Source of the DNA: Aeromonas schubertii
Lineage (GTDB): Bacteria; Pseudomonadota; Gammaproteobacteria; Enterobacterales; Aeromonadaceae
DNA: 64,000 bases
Direction of reading: 5' to 3'
Assembly (NCBI RefSeq): GCF_000820105.1
Contig: NZ_CDDB01000089.1
Coordinates: 1 to 64,000, forward strand
The stretch's first letter is position 1. The number at the start of each line of letters is the position of its first letter. The notes below the pieces were generated by a model that was not told where the DNA came from, ran no database searches, and was given only the letters and a program-made list of their open reading frames with translations. A program made the translations under genes and the position numbers. Positions 42,959 to 51,910 of the stretch are shown here, piece by piece.

Positions 42959-43879
42959 ATGAGCACAGTCAAGCGAATGACACACCAGTCGACCCTGGCC
43001 AGCCGCCTCTGCGCCCTGGCTCCCGGCCAGGGCATCACGCCGGCTCCGGTACCCGGGGTGCACCTCATCTACACCACCGAGCACCACGACCGCATCCCTG
43101 TGCTCTACCGGCCGCGCATGATCATCATCCTGCAGGGACACAAGGTGGGCTATCTCTCGGACTTCACCTTCCGCTACGACCCCAAGCACTACCTGATGAT
43201 GACCCTGCCACTGCCGTGCGAGTGCGAATGCTTTGCCTCTCCCGAGCAACCTCTGGTGGGCCTCTCCATCGATATCGACATGGCCGCCCTGCAGGAGTTG
43301 TTGCTGGAGATGGGGGACGCCGTGCCGACCCCGATGGCCGACCCGGGACGCGGCGTGCTCTCGGTCCCCCTCTCCGAGATCATGCTGTGCGCCGTCGAGC
43401 GGCTCATCGAGGTGATGGACAAACCCTTGCATGCCCGGGTGCTGGGCCCCCAGATAGTGCGCGAGATCCTGTTCCATGCCCTGCACGACGGTGGCGGTCC
43501 CGCTCTGCTCGCCCTCGCCAGCCGCCACAGTCAATTGGGGCAGATAGCCCGGGTGCTGCGTATCATGGAGCAGCGCTTCACCGAGAGCCTGACGGTGGAG
43601 GAGCTCGCCCGGGAGGCCAACATGAGCGTGTCGGCCTTCCATCACCACTTCAAGGCGGCCACCGCAACCTCACCCTTGCAGTACATCAAGACCCTGCGCT
43701 TGCACAAGGCGCGCCTGATGATGCTCAACGACGGCCTCAAGGCCGGGGTGGCGGCCGGGCGGGTCGGCTATGAGAGCGGCTCCCAGTTCAGCCGCGAGTA
43801 CAAGCGTTTCTTCGGCAACACCCCGAGCGAGCACACCTCTCGTTATCGCGAAGGGCAAATGAACATAGTGGAGGGATAA
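42959..43879 (+). CDS. yqhC: AraC-family regulator (YqhC-like)
   Basis: A 306-residue regulator with an N-terminal cupin-type domain of the AraC_N group (PGVHLIYTTEHHDRIPVLYRPRMIIILQGHK) and a C-terminal double HTH (LTVEELAREANMSVSAFHHHFKAATATSPLQYIK). YqhC senses aldehydes and activates yqhD. The N-domain has a C-E-C pair (PCECECF), possible reactive cysteines. The frame is open far upstream, but that part is antisense to yqhD. Only 1 nt separates its stop from the lipocalin gene. Confidence 0.92.
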   Translation: MSTVKRMTHQSTLASRLCALAPGQGITPAPVPGVHLIYTTEHHDRIPVLYRPRMIIILQGHKVGYLSDFTFRYDPKHYLMMTLPLPCECECFASPEQPLVGLSIDIDMAALQELLLEMGDAVPTPMADPGRGVLSVPLSEIMLCAVERLIEVMDKPLHARVLGPQIVREILFHALHDGGGPALLALASRHSQLGQIARVLRIMEQRFTESLTVEELAREANMSVSAFHHHFKAATATSPLQYIKTLRLHKARLMMLNDGLKAGVAAGRVGYESGSQFSREYKRFFGNTPSEHTSRYREGQMNIVEG

Positions 43880-43880
43880 T

Positions 43881-44399
43881 ATGCGCACACCGCTCCTGGC
43901 TTTTCTGCTCCTGCTGACCTCAGCCTGCACCGGCATTCCCGAGGGGCAACAGGTGGTCAAGCCCTTCCACCTCGAGCGCTACCTCGGCACCTGGTTCGAG
44001 ATTGCCCGCCTCGATCACGGCTTCGAGCGGGACCTCCATCGGGTCACCGCCACCTACAGCCTGCGCGGCGATGGCGGGGTCAGGGTGATCAACCGCGGCC
44101 AGGCGCCCGATGGCAGCTGGCGCGAGGCCGAGGGACGCGCCTACTTCGTGGGGGCGCAGGACGAGGGACGCCTCAAGGTGAGTTTCTTCGGCCCCTTCTA
44201 CGGCAGCTACAACGTGCTGGCGACGGACTATGACCTCGCCCTGGTGAGCAGCTACAACCTGCAGTACCTGTGGATCCTGTCGCGCTCTCCGACCCCCGCC
44301 AGGGAGAAGGTGCAGGCCCTGGTCGAGCAGGCCCGCACCCTCGGCTTCGACACCGGTGCCCTCATATGGGTCGAGCAGAGCCCAGTCCCACCCGGCTGA
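43881..44399 (+). CDS. blc: Outer-membrane lipoprotein Blc (lipocalin)
   Basis: A 172-residue bacterial lipocalin. The signal peptide ends in lipobox LTSAC (Cys about 16); YLGTWFEIARLDHGFER is the lipocalin GxW motif, and FGPFYGSYNVLATDYDLALVSS and YLWILSRSP are the other conserved strands. It binds lysophospholipids or fatty acids in E. coli. It starts 1 nt after yqhC, so the regulator and lipocalin share a transcript. Confidence 0.95.
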   Translation: MRTPLLAFLLLLTSACTGIPEGQQVVKPFHLERYLGTWFEIARLDHGFERDLHRVTATYSLRGDGGVRVINRGQAPDGSWREAEGRAYFVGAQDEGRLKVSFFGPFYGSYNVLATDYDLALVSSYNLQYLWILSRSPTPAREKVQALVEQARTLGFDTGALIWVEQSPVPPG

Positions 44400-44406
44400 T
44401 CCTTCA

Positions 44407-44439
44407 TGAAACAGGGCGGCCACTGGCCGCCTTGTTTCA
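44407..44439. terminator. Bidirectional terminator
   Basis: A 15-bp inverted repeat (TGAAACAGGGCGGCC and its complement, one G-U) with a 3-nt loop between the convergent blc and chemoreceptor genes. Confidence 0.85.
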
Positions 44440-44453
44440 CTCATCCACCCCCC

Positions 44454-46343
44454 TTACAGGCGAAAACGTCCCACCTCTGCCGCCAGCTGCTCGGTAAGCT
44501 GACGCAGAGCCGCCGCCTGCTCGGCCTCCTGCCGGGCCTGCTCGGCAAAGCCATGGGCCACGGTGCGGATATTCTCGGTATTGCGGCTGATCTCGGCGGT
44601 CACCGAAGTCTGCTCTTCGGCGGCCGTCGCTATGTGGGTCACCATGTCGCTGATGGAGCCGATCGCCTCGTTGATGCGCACCAGGCTGTCGTTGGCAGCA
44701 TTGGCATCCTCCACGCTGGTACCGGCAAGGTCGCGGCTGGTCTCCATGCCACCGACCGCCCGCCGGGTGGTCTGCTGCAGGGTCTCGATCATCCCCTGGA
44801 TCTCGGCCGTGCTGGCGTGAGTGCGCTGGGAGAGCACCCGCACCTCGTCCGCCACCACCGCAAAGCCGCGTCCCTGCTCCCCGGCCCTGGCCGCCTCGAT
44901 GGCGGCGTTGAGGGCCAGCAGATTGGTCTGCTCGGCGATGCCGCTGATGGTGGCAAGAATGGAGCTTATCTGCTGGGCATGCTGGTCGAGTTCGGTGATC
45001 ACCTGACCGGCGCCCCCCACCTCGTCCGCCAGACTGTTGATGCTGGTGCGGCTCTGGCCCACCTGGCCCTGCCCCTGCTGGGCCAACTTGACCGCATCAC
45101 CGGCCGTGCTGGCCGCATATTCGGCGTTGCCGGCAATCTCCTGGGTTGCCGAGGCCATCTCGGTGACGGCGGTAGCGACCATGACGATCTCGTCCTGCTG
45201 CTGCTTGACCTGACGCGCCCGTCCCTCGGCCCCGGCGGCCTGCAAACGCGACTGCTCGGCCAGCGCCGTGGCCACATCACGCAGGCGGCTGACGATACCG
45301 TGCAGGCGGGAGACAAACTGGTTGAAGCTGCGCGCCAGCTGACCCACTTCGTCCTGACTGCGGGTCTCGATCTGCACAGTGAGGTCCCCCTCACCGTGAG
45401 CGATATCGGCCAATGCCCTGGAGACCCGGCCGAGATCGGCGAACAGGTAGTTGAAGATGGCGATCAAGAGCGCCCCGAACACCAGCAGCAACACCAGGGT
45501 CAGCCCCACCAACTGCCACAGCAGGGTGGTGAGGGGGGCGTGCAGCACATCCTTGTACATCACCATGGCAAGTAGCCAGTCGCTGTTGGGCACGGCCTGT
45601 ACCGAGATAAGAACCTCCCGTCCATCCAGGGTTGCCTGCTGCAACACCTGCTCCTGACTCCAGCGCCTGAATCCGGCGCCGGAGAGGCCGGGAGCCAGCT
45701 CGCTGACCTGCTTGAGGGCGAGATCCTTCTGCGGATGGCCGACGATGAGGCCACTGCTGTCCAGCAGCATGGCGTAGCCCTCCCCCTGCACCTTCATGGC
45801 CAGCACCTCGTCGATCAGCTTGTCCAGCGCCAGGTTGGCACCTACGGCGCCGATGATCTTGCCCTGATGACGTACCGGCTCGGCCAGGGTCACCACCAGC
45901 TTCTGCATGGTGACGCTCACATAGGGAGCGGTGACGATCTGCTGACCGGCCTTCACCGCATCCTGGTACCAGGGACGCGCGCGCGGATCATAATCCCCCT
46001 TGTTGAGGGAGGGATCATTGCGTGTCATGACCCCCTGCGCCGAACCGAAGTAGGCGAGACCAAACCCTCCCGAGGTGAGAGCCTGCTGCAGATGAGGCAC
46101 CAGCGCACTGTCGGGATCGGCGGCAATCACGTTAACCAGCGCACTGACTGTCTGGCGGCGATCCGCCATCCACTCCCCCACTCCGGAGGCATAGGCGTGC
46201 CCATAGTTGACGGCTTCACTCTGGATAGAGGCGAGGGTTCGACTCTTGAGGGTCTGGAAGGCGACCACGCCGAGCAGGGAGGCCACCAGTAAAACGACGC
46301 CCAAGCTGGTGGTGAGCAGCTTGCCGCGTAGAGAGAGAGTCAT
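44454..46343 (-). CDS. Methyl-accepting chemotaxis protein, Cache-type sensor
   Basis: A 629-residue chemoreceptor. It has a first membrane segment (about 9-30), a periplasmic double-Cache-like domain ([36 protein letters not shown]), a second membrane segment (about 280-305), HAMP, and the conserved signalling tip ([27 protein letters not shown]). No C-terminal CheR-tether pentapeptide is seen. Such dCache domains often bind amino acids, but the ligand is unknown. A sigma-28-type promoter and AAGGAG lie upstream. Confidence 0.94.
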   Translation of the reverse strand: MTLSLRGKLLTTSLGVVLLVASLLGVVAFQTLKSRTLASIQSEAVNYGHAYASGVGEWMADRRQTVSALVNVIAADPDSALVPHLQQALTSGGFGLAYFGSAQGVMTRNDPSLNKGDYDPRARPWYQDAVKAGQQIVTAPYVSVTMQKLVVTLAEPVRHQGKIIGAVGANLALDKLIDEVLAMKVQGEGYAMLLDSSGLIVGHPQKDLALKQVSELAPGLSGAGFRRWSQEQVLQQATLDGREVLISVQAVPNSDWLLAMVMYKDVLHAPLTTLLWQLVGLTLVLLLVFGALLIAIFNYLFADLGRVSRALADIAHGEGDLTVQIETRSQDEVGQLARSFNQFVSRLHGIVSRLRDVATALAEQSRLQAAGAEGRARQVKQQQDEIVMVATAVTEMASATQEIAGNAEYAASTAGDAVKLAQQGQGQVGQSRTSINSLADEVGGAGQVITELDQHAQQISSILATISGIAEQTNLLALNAAIEAARAGEQGRGFAVVADEVRVLSQRTHASTAEIQGMIETLQQTTRRAVGGMETSRDLAGTSVEDANAANDSLVRINEAIGSISDMVTHIATAAEEQTSVTAEISRNTENIRTVAHGFAEQARQEAEQAAALRQLTEQLAAEVGRFRL

Positions 46344-46397
46344 GACACAGCTCCTTGTTACGATGACAGGAGGAAAATACCCCCATATGGTTAATGG

Positions 46398-46425
46398 CTA
46401 TCGGCATCGTCAAAGAGGGACTTTA
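46398..46425 (-). promoter_or_regulatory. Sigma-28 (FliA) promoter of the chemoreceptor gene
   Basis: On the minus strand TAAA (46425-46422) and GCCGATAG (46405-46398) are 16 nt apart, close to the FliA consensus TAAA-N15-GCCGATAA. It is 55 nt upstream of the start codon, placing the receptor in the flagellar regulon. Confidence 0.75.
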
Positions 46426-46596
46426 GTGAAGCCAGCTAATAACTGATTAGTCAGGAGTGAAGGGCGAAGATCGCCGGGGCAAAAGGAAGGGCAGGCAACC
46501 ATTACTGACAATTTAACGGCTACTTTTGGTGTGCCGGCCCGCCCCGAGTGGGTATAGTGCGCAAGAACATGTAAAACAAAAACAGGAATAGTAAAC

Positions 46597-47100
46597 ATGA
46601 GCAACACCATCACTCTGCAAGGCCAGCCTGTCGAGGTCGCCGGCCACTTCCCCGCCGTCGGTGAGCAGGCCACTGCCTTTACCCTGGTCGGCAAGGATCT
46701 GGCTGACGTCACCCTGGCCAGCTTCGCCGGGCAACGCAAGATCCTGAATATCTTCCCGAGCGTCGATACTCCGGTCTGTGCCACCTCGGTACGCAAGTTC
46801 AATGCCGAGGCGAGCGCCCTGAACAACGCCGTCGTCCTCTGCATCTCCGCCGATCTGCCCTTCGCCCAGGCCCGTTTCTGTGGCGCCGAGGGGCTGGACA
46901 AGGTCATCACCCTCTCCACCCTGCGCGGTGCCAACTTCATGGAGCAGTACGGTGTCGCCATCGCCTCCGGCCCTCTGGTCGGCCTCACCGCCCGCGCCCT
47001 GCTGGTGCTGGACGAGCAGGACAAGGTGCTGCACGCCGAACTGGTTAGCGAAGTGACCCAGGAGCCAAACTACGCCGCCGCCCTGGCTGCCCTCGCCTGA
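46597..47100 (+). CDS. tpx: Thiol peroxidase Tpx
   Basis: A 167-residue atypical 2-Cys peroxiredoxin that reduces lipid and alkyl peroxides via thioredoxin. The peroxidatic Cys61 is in [10 protein letters not shown] and the resolving Cys95 in ARFCGAEGL, the same positions as in E. coli Tpx. Monocistronic, with its own terminator. Confidence 0.97.
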   Translation: MSNTITLQGQPVEVAGHFPAVGEQATAFTLVGKDLADVTLASFAGQRKILNIFPSVDTPVCATSVRKFNAEASALNNAVVLCISADLPFAQARFCGAEGLDKVITLSTLRGANFMEQYGVAIASGPLVGLTARALLVLDEQDKVLHAELVSEVTQEPNYAAALAALA

Positions 47101-47106
47101 TATCCC

Positions 47107-47135
47107 GGTGGGCCCTGCCGGGCCCACCCCATTTT
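47107..47135 (+). terminator. tpx terminator
   Basis: Stem GGTGGGCCC/GGGCCCACC with a 4-nt loop, followed by CCATTTTG, just after the tpx stop. Confidence 0.75.
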
Positions 47136-47181
47136 GACCGGGAGGCTATGCTCAACAGAGCCGTTAGCCGAGGTCCAAGCC

Positions 47182-47967
47182 GTGTATCCACTCCTGCTGT
47201 TGCTACTGCTTCTCGCCCCCAGGCTGGAGGCGGCCGAGCTCACCCTCACCCTGCCCGCCTTCGAGGATGGCTCTCATCGCTACTACCACGCGCTGTTGCA
47301 AGAGTCCCTTGCGGACACCGGCGTCACCCTGACCATACGCCAACCCTTCGCCCATCTCCCCCAGAAACGCCTGCAGCGGCTGGTCGCGGATAACCAGATA
47401 GATCTGCTCTGGATGCTGCAGAGCGCAGAGCGGGATCGCCTGCTGACCCCGGTCCGGATAGACCTGACCCGGGGGCTCATCGGGCAGCGGTTGCTGCTCA
47501 TTCCGAAAGGGGATGCCAAGAGTTATGAGGGGGTCAGGGATCTGGCGTCGTTTCGCGCCTTGGGCAAGGTGGGGGGATTGGGCGCTGGCTGGTATGACGA
47601 ACGGGTATGGCAGGCGAATCGGCTTCCCTATCACGTGCGGGACGGGGAGTGGCGCCAGCTCTTTACCATGCTCACCCCGGATCGGGGCATCAACTACTTC
47701 TCTCGGGGCGTCAACGAGGTCCAATCAGAGGCGGCGCGCTACCCGGCCCTCGAGATAGAGCCGGGACTATTGCTGGTCTATCACAGAGACTTTCGCTTCT
47801 ATCTCTCGCCGGCCGCCGCCAAGTACCGGAATACACTGGAACACGCCTTGAGCCAGGCCGAGCGCAGCGGCCTGATGGACAAGTTGCTGGATCATTACTT
47901 TCGACAATACCTCAAGCCACTGCGGCTGGAGCAGAGAGTGCGTCTCGAGCTGGAAGCTCCCGAATAG
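47182..47967 (+). CDS. Periplasmic solute-binding-like protein (orphan)
   Basis: A 261-residue secreted protein. The start is the GTG at 47182 with GAGG upstream, which puts the signal peptide (MYPLLLLLLLLAPRLEA) at the N-terminus; the frame is open to 47134. The body (LTLPAFEDGSHRYYHALLQESLADTGVTLTI, VADNQIDLLWMLQSAERD) has the two-lobed binding-protein pattern but is divergent. No transporter genes nearby. Confidence 0.78.
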   Translation: MYPLLLLLLLLAPRLEAAELTLTLPAFEDGSHRYYHALLQESLADTGVTLTIRQPFAHLPQKRLQRLVADNQIDLLWMLQSAERDRLLTPVRIDLTRGLIGQRLLLIPKGDAKSYEGVRDLASFRALGKVGGLGAGWYDERVWQANRLPYHVRDGEWRQLFTMLTPDRGINYFSRGVNEVQSEAARYPALEIEPGLLLVYHRDFRFYLSPAAAKYRNTLEHALSQAERSGLMDKLLDHYFRQYLKPLRLEQRVRLELEAPE

Positions 47968-47990
47968 GGTGCCGCCACGAGGGCGGCACC
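47968..47990. terminator. Bidirectional terminator
   Basis: GGTGCCGCC/GGCGGCACC with a 5-nt loop between the convergent solute-binding and glutathione transferase genes. Tails are not T-rich. Confidence 0.6.
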
Positions 47991-47995
47991 TGAAT

Positions 47996-48664
47996 TCAGC
48001 GGGTCACCATGTTACGAATTCGCTCGGCGCGCTCCTCGGCAGACAGCTCGCTGGGAGGGGGTACCAGCAGGCCACGCTGCACCGCCTCACGCTCACCGAT
48101 CCGGGCCAGCCACCCTTGCAGGGCGCCAAGGCCCGAGATATCGATACCGCTCCACTCGTGGATACGCACCCAGGGGAAGGTGGCGATATCGGCAATGCTG
48201 TACTCCTCACCGGCCAGGTAGGGGTGCTGCTCCAATTGTCCATTCATCACCTCGAACAGACGACGCCCCTCTTTTTGGTAACGCTCGATGGCCGCCGGAA
48301 TCTTCTCGGGGAAATAACGGTAGAAGACGTTGGCCTGCCCCATCATGGGGCCTACGCCACTCATCTGGAACATGAGCCACTGGATCACCTGTGAACGGGC
48401 CTTGGGATCGCCGGGCAGCAACTTGCCACTCTTCTCGGCCAGGTAGAGCAGTATGGCCCCCGACTCGAAGACGGCGAAGTCACCGTTATCGGTGTCGATG
48501 ATGGCCGGAATACGCCCGTTGGGGTTGATGGCCAGAAACGCCGGCTGTTTCTGATCCAGCCGCGACAGATCGAGCGGGTGGACCCGATAGTCAATCCCCA
48601 TCTCTTCCAGGGCGATGGCCACCTTGTGCCCGTTCGGGGTGGCGGCGGTATAGAACTCAATCAT
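47996..48664 (-). CDS. Glutathione S-transferase family protein (YfcG-like)
   Basis: A 222-residue thioredoxin-fold plus helical-domain protein. [28 protein letters not shown] and [19 protein letters not shown] follow the E. coli YfcG pattern; YfcG is a disulfide-bond reductase using glutathione. Downstream of a second transferase gene after 24 nt, probably one operon controlled by the divergent TetR gene. Confidence 0.9.
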   Translation of the reverse strand: MIEFYTAATPNGHKVAIALEEMGIDYRVHPLDLSRLDQKQPAFLAINPNGRIPAIIDTDNGDFAVFESGAILLYLAEKSGKLLPGDPKARSQVIQWLMFQMSGVGPMMGQANVFYRYFPEKIPAAIERYQKEGRRLFEVMNGQLEQHPYLAGEEYSIADIATFPWVRIHEWSGIDISGLGALQGWLARIGEREAVQRGLLVPPPSELSAEERAERIRNMVTR

Positions 48665-48688
48665 AAGAGGCTCCTCGGTTCGATGGCA

Positions 48689-49309
48689 TTAGCCCAGGGC
48701 CGCGATGGCGGGACGGGCATGAAGTGTCTGGTACCAGCGGCTCAGGTTGGGGTAACGCCCCTCAATTTCGATCTCCAGCCGCTGACGGCAGAAATCGAGC
48801 AACACATAGCCCGTGATATCCGCCACGCTGAAGCGATCGATGGCCACGTATTCCCGTCCATCCATGCGGGCCTCGAGGCGGGGTAGCAGCTCCTCAAGGC
48901 GCGCTCTGGACTCCACCCCCCAGGCTTCGACACAGCGCTCCCGATCCCGGAAGAAGCCGGTCAGGTTTCTAAAGGCCTGAAAGGCAACCATGATCCCCTC
49001 CAGCTCCAGGATGCGGTTCCACATCTCCACCTGGCCCTGCTCCAGCGCGGTGTCACCAAACAGGCTCGAAGCACGGGGAGAGCCGGCATCGAAGAAGCGG
49101 CAGATGGCCATGGTCTCACACAGACAGGTGCCGTCGTCGAGCTCCAGCATGGGAATACGACCATTGACGCTCTTGGCCCGAAACTCGGGTTTCAGGTTGT
49201 CACCACTGCGCAGATCTACCTGCGATCTGGGCACTTCTATCCCCATTTCGGCCAGGAAGATGCTGACTCGACGGGCGCTCGGCGTGGGGGCCAGTTCATG
49301 GATTATCAT
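48689..49309 (-). CDS. Glutathione S-transferase family protein
   Basis: A 206-residue transferase with the N-terminal thioredoxin-like domain (TPSARRVSIFLAEMGIEVP, VNGRIPMLELDDGTCLCETMAICRFF) and an all-helical C-domain. Substrate unknown. First gene of the minus-strand pair; its start faces the TetR gene across a 100-bp gap that contains a perfect palindrome. Confidence 0.9.
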   Translation of the reverse strand: MIIHELAPTPSARRVSIFLAEMGIEVPRSQVDLRSGDNLKPEFRAKSVNGRIPMLELDDGTCLCETMAICRFFDAGSPRASSLFGDTALEQGQVEMWNRILELEGIMVAFQAFRNLTGFFRDRERCVEAWGVESRARLEELLPRLEARMDGREYVAIDRFSVADITGYVLLDFCRQRLEIEIEGRYPNLSRWYQTLHARPAIAALG

Positions 49310-49335
49310 GTGCTCTCTCTTTTTCTGAACGATCA

Positions 49336-49351
49336 GTTAGGTTAACCTAAC
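49336..49351. promoter_or_regulatory. 16-bp perfect palindrome, likely TetR operator
   Basis: GTTAGGTTAACCTAAC is a perfect inverted repeat centred between the divergent transferase and TetR genes. Length and symmetry fit a TetR-dimer operator. One site could control both directions. Confidence 0.8.
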
Positions 49352-49409
49352 GCATAACGGAACGAACGGTCAACAATGACGTTCACCCCTTCATGAGCGA
49401 GAGAGTACG

Positions 49410-49976
49410 ATGGCAAGAAGTTGTAATTTTTGCAGAGATGAGAAACTGGAGCAGGCCATGGAGCTCTTCTGGCAGAAGGGGTATGAGGGCACCTCGGTGG
49501 CCGATCTGGTTAATCACCTCGGCATCAACCGCTTCAGCCTCTACAACAGTTATGGCGACAAGCTGACCCTCTATCGGGAGACGCTGCGTCACTACCTCTA
49601 CACCCGGGGACTACCGGGGCTGGCTCGGCTCGAATCGGATCAGGGGACCCTGGACGATCTGCTCGAGCTGGTGGAGGCCTTCGCCGCCAAGCAGAAGGCG
49701 CAGAAATACGGCTGCTTCATGCAAAATGCAGTGCTGGAGCGCGGTGTGGCGGATGAAGAGGTGACACGGATCGCCAGCGAACTGTTTACGGCGCTCAACC
49801 ACGCCTTCGCCAAGGTGCTTGGCCGCACCCTCCCCAGCGAGCGGGCCACTGCCCTGGCCGCCTATCTGGTGATGCAACTACAGGGGATCCGGGTGCTGGG
49901 TAAGGCGGGTCAGTTCGAGCTGCTGGAAAGTGCCCTCCATGTGCTGCGCGAACAGATCCTAAGCTGGAGAACCTGA
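49410..49976 (+). CDS. TetR-family regulator with N-terminal CxxC
   Basis: A 188-residue regulator. The HTH covers about residues 13-55 (AMELFWQKGYEGTSVADLVNHLGINRFSLYNSYGDK), followed by a TetR_C-type helical domain. A Cys-x2-Cys (SCNFC, residues 4-8) precedes the HTH and further Cys occurs in YGCFMQN near 97. These could make it redox- or electrophile-sensitive; that is inferred. Probably represses the two glutathione transferase genes opposite. Confidence 0.88.
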   Translation: MARSCNFCRDEKLEQAMELFWQKGYEGTSVADLVNHLGINRFSLYNSYGDKLTLYRETLRHYLYTRGLPGLARLESDQGTLDDLLELVEAFAAKQKAQKYGCFMQNAVLERGVADEEVTRIASELFTALNHAFAKVLGRTLPSERATALAAYLVMQLQGIRVLGKAGQFELLESALHVLREQILSWRT

Positions 49977-50007
49977 TACACCTTCGAAGCCACCCGGTGC
50001 ACCTGAT

Positions 50008-50035
50008 AAAAGCCAGGGCCGCCCAACGGCGGCCC
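50008..50035. terminator. Bidirectional terminator
   Basis: GGGCCGCC/GGCGGCCC with a CAAC loop between the convergent TetR and decarboxylase genes. The minus side runs into TGGCTTTTA, the plus side lacks T. Confidence 0.6.
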
Positions 50036-50053
50036 ATCTCTCACACCCTCGAC

Positions 50054-51424
50054 TCAGCGAACCCGCGCCAACGCGGTATTGACCCTCAGGTTGCTCGCCT
50101 CCAGCCCGGGCTGCTGGCCGTAGAAGTCAAACTCCAGCTCGACCCCTGGGCGAAACAGCAGACAGTGGGTTGAGCCGCCGAAGTGGAACATGCCGAGCAA
50201 ATCCCCCTTCTCGACCCGCTGGCCTTCGCGCACCGTCACCTCGCAGCTCGACACCTCGGCCATTCCCACCGGCACCACGCACATCAGACCGATGCGCGGG
50301 TTGTCCGCCTCGATGAAGATGAGGGCGCGGGTAGCCACCGCGGTGAGGAAGGGCTGGGACTGGTTGGGGGCGCTTGGATCGGCCCCCGCCGGGTTGGCGA
50401 AGCCCTGGTAGCGGTTGGCCAGGTAGTAACTGCCGTTGACCACCTTGACCGAACGTACGGTGCCGCTCACCGGGCTGTGCCAACGGTGATAGCTGAGGGC
50501 ACTCAGGAACGCCTGGTAGACGGTACCGCCGACGAACCCGGCGGCGCCAGGATCGAAGTCGAGCAGGTTGTCGAGGGAGTAGTGCTGCCCCTTGAGCCAG
50601 AACGCCTCCTGACGCTGTACCCTCTTCACGACTTGCAGGGGAGCAGACTCACAGGCGTTGACGATGACAGCGTCGTCATCCGGCGCCGACACTGGACGAA
50701 CGCCGGATCGGAAAGTACGGGTGAAGAAGTCATCCCAGCTGGCGAAGCCTTCATACTCGGCCTCCGGCGTGCAGTGAAAGATCTCCTCGAACTGCGCCGG
50801 CGTCGGGTTCTCCCCTGCCCCCAGAGCACCACGTGCCACCGCCACCATCTGCGACTTGGCCAGCGCCCCCAGCCAGGGAACGATCAGGGTCTGCCGATCG
50901 AGGGGACTCACCGACTCGGTCAGCACATAACGGGAGGCGGGGCTTTGCAGGAACTCGGCCCAGTAGGCAAGCACCCTCTTTAACTGCTGATTGACGAGCG
51001 TGTTGGCAAAGAAGCCGTAACCTGCGGCCGTGGCCATGGGCCAGTTGAGCAAGGCATTGATGGGAAAACCGATGAGGCCGGACGGCTCCTGGGTCTGCAG
51101 ATCCTGATAGGCCTCGGGGGCCGTGGTCATGATGCCGTTGAGCAGCAGCAGGAACTCGGCGAAGCTGCGCACCTCGACTTGACCAAGCGGGGTCAGGTGC
51201 TGGTGCTGCCAGGCCTCCTCGAACATGGCCTCGGCCTGCCGGTACAGGGCCGGGTCCCCCTCCACCAGCGCCTTGAGCTCGGCCACCGGCGCCACCAGCG
51301 GGCGCGGATCCTGGGTGATCGCGTGGCGCAGGCGCTGTACCCAGCGCTCGACATGAGTCTGATCCTTGGGCATCCAGCCACCGGCATGGGCCGGATTCCG
51401 ATGCATCTCCACTGCCTTGTTCAT
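50054..51424 (-). CDS. Phosphatidylserine decarboxylase-family protein, PsiD-like
   Basis: A 456-residue protein with an N-terminal PSDC/PsiD-like domain (about 25-170; SFAEFLLLLNGIMTT, GFPINALLNWPMATAAGY) and a C-terminal PSD domain that keeps YHRWHSPVSGTV and the cleavage motif FGGST (Ser about 417). Self-cleavage there would give a pyruvoyl cofactor. Housekeeping Psd is about 290-330 residues, so this longer form is a different branch that includes L-tryptophan decarboxylases. The start at 51424 has AAGGAG 8 nt upstream; the frame runs on through tRNA-Trp and must not be extended. Substrate unknown. Confidence 0.85.
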   Translation of the reverse strand: MNKAVEMHRNPAHAGGWMPKDQTHVERWVQRLRHAITQDPRPLVAPVAELKALVEGDPALYRQAEAMFEEAWQHQHLTPLGQVEVRSFAEFLLLLNGIMTTAPEAYQDLQTQEPSGLIGFPINALLNWPMATAAGYGFFANTLVNQQLKRVLAYWAEFLQSPASRYVLTESVSPLDRQTLIVPWLGALAKSQMVAVARGALGAGENPTPAQFEEIFHCTPEAEYEGFASWDDFFTRTFRSGVRPVSAPDDDAVIVNACESAPLQVVKRVQRQEAFWLKGQHYSLDNLLDFDPGAAGFVGGTVYQAFLSALSYHRWHSPVSGTVRSVKVVNGSYYLANRYQGFANPAGADPSAPNQSQPFLTAVATRALIFIEADNPRIGLMCVVPVGMAEVSSCEVTVREGQRVEKGDLLGMFHFGGSTHCLLFRPGVELEFDFYGQQPGLEASNLRVNTALARVR

Positions 51425-51585
51425 GGGTCGCTCTCCTTGGGTATCACGCCCTCGCCTGCCCGACAGCACAAACGCCAGAGCGAGGGCAACGCAGCAAGGT
51501 GTAGCACAGGAGATCATCGACCGCGATTGACAGAAGCGGCAGCGACAGGAGCTGGAAGAGACGCTGGAGCGGGAGACAGAAAGCG

Positions 51586-51610
51586 AAAAGCCGGCACTAG
51601 GCCGGCTTTT
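51586..51610. terminator. tRNA-Trp terminator
   Basis: AAAAGCCGGC/GCCGGCTTTT with a 5-nt loop, 10 nt downstream of tRNA-Trp on the minus strand, ending in a T run on either strand. Confidence 0.88.
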
Positions 51611-51620
51611 CTTGAAGAAA

Positions 51621-51697
51621 TGGCAGGGGCGGCAGGACTCGAACCCGCAACCATCGGTTTTGGAGACCGCTGTTCTACCAATTGGAACTACGCCCCT
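51621..51697 (-). tRNA. tRNA-Trp (CCA)
   Basis: A 77-nt cloverleaf on the minus strand with encoded CCA. The acceptor AGGGGCG pairs with CGCCCCT, the anticodon loop CTCCAAA gives CCA, and the T-arm has GGGTTCGAGTCC. It has its own promoter (51714-51741) and terminator. Confidence 0.97.
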
Positions 51698-51713
51698 GCA
51701 GAGAACGAGGCGA

Positions 51714-51741
51714 ATTATACAAAGCGCAGACCAAAGGTAAA
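51714..51741 (-). promoter_or_regulatory. tRNA-Trp promoter
   Basis: On the minus strand TTTACC (51741-51736) and TATAAT (51719-51714) are 16 nt apart. A GC-rich discriminator (TCGCCTCG) follows. The tRNA 5' end is 16 nt past the -10 box. Confidence 0.75.
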
Positions 51742-51910
51742 GGCTTTTTTCTCCCTCTTTGCACCGTTTGCACAAAGTTACGCCGTTCCGTCCTATTTTC
51801 CCCATTTAAGAGAGATAAGCTGCTGATTTTATGGCCGGCTTATCCCTGTGGGGTGGGCAAGCCACGGCTTTGGGAGTAGGGTAGGAAAAGCTGCCGGGAG
51901 GGAGGCAAAC

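Noticed and set aside
41603-43879. A 758-codon open frame ending in an AraC domain
   Set aside because: The first 450 codons are antisense to yqhD and have no domain; the regulator starts at 42959. The length comes from GC-rich third positions.
50054-51805. A 583-codon frame extending the decarboxylase upstream
   Set aside because: The extension runs through the tRNA-Trp gene and its terminator. The ATG at 51424 has a good ribosome site and family-like start.
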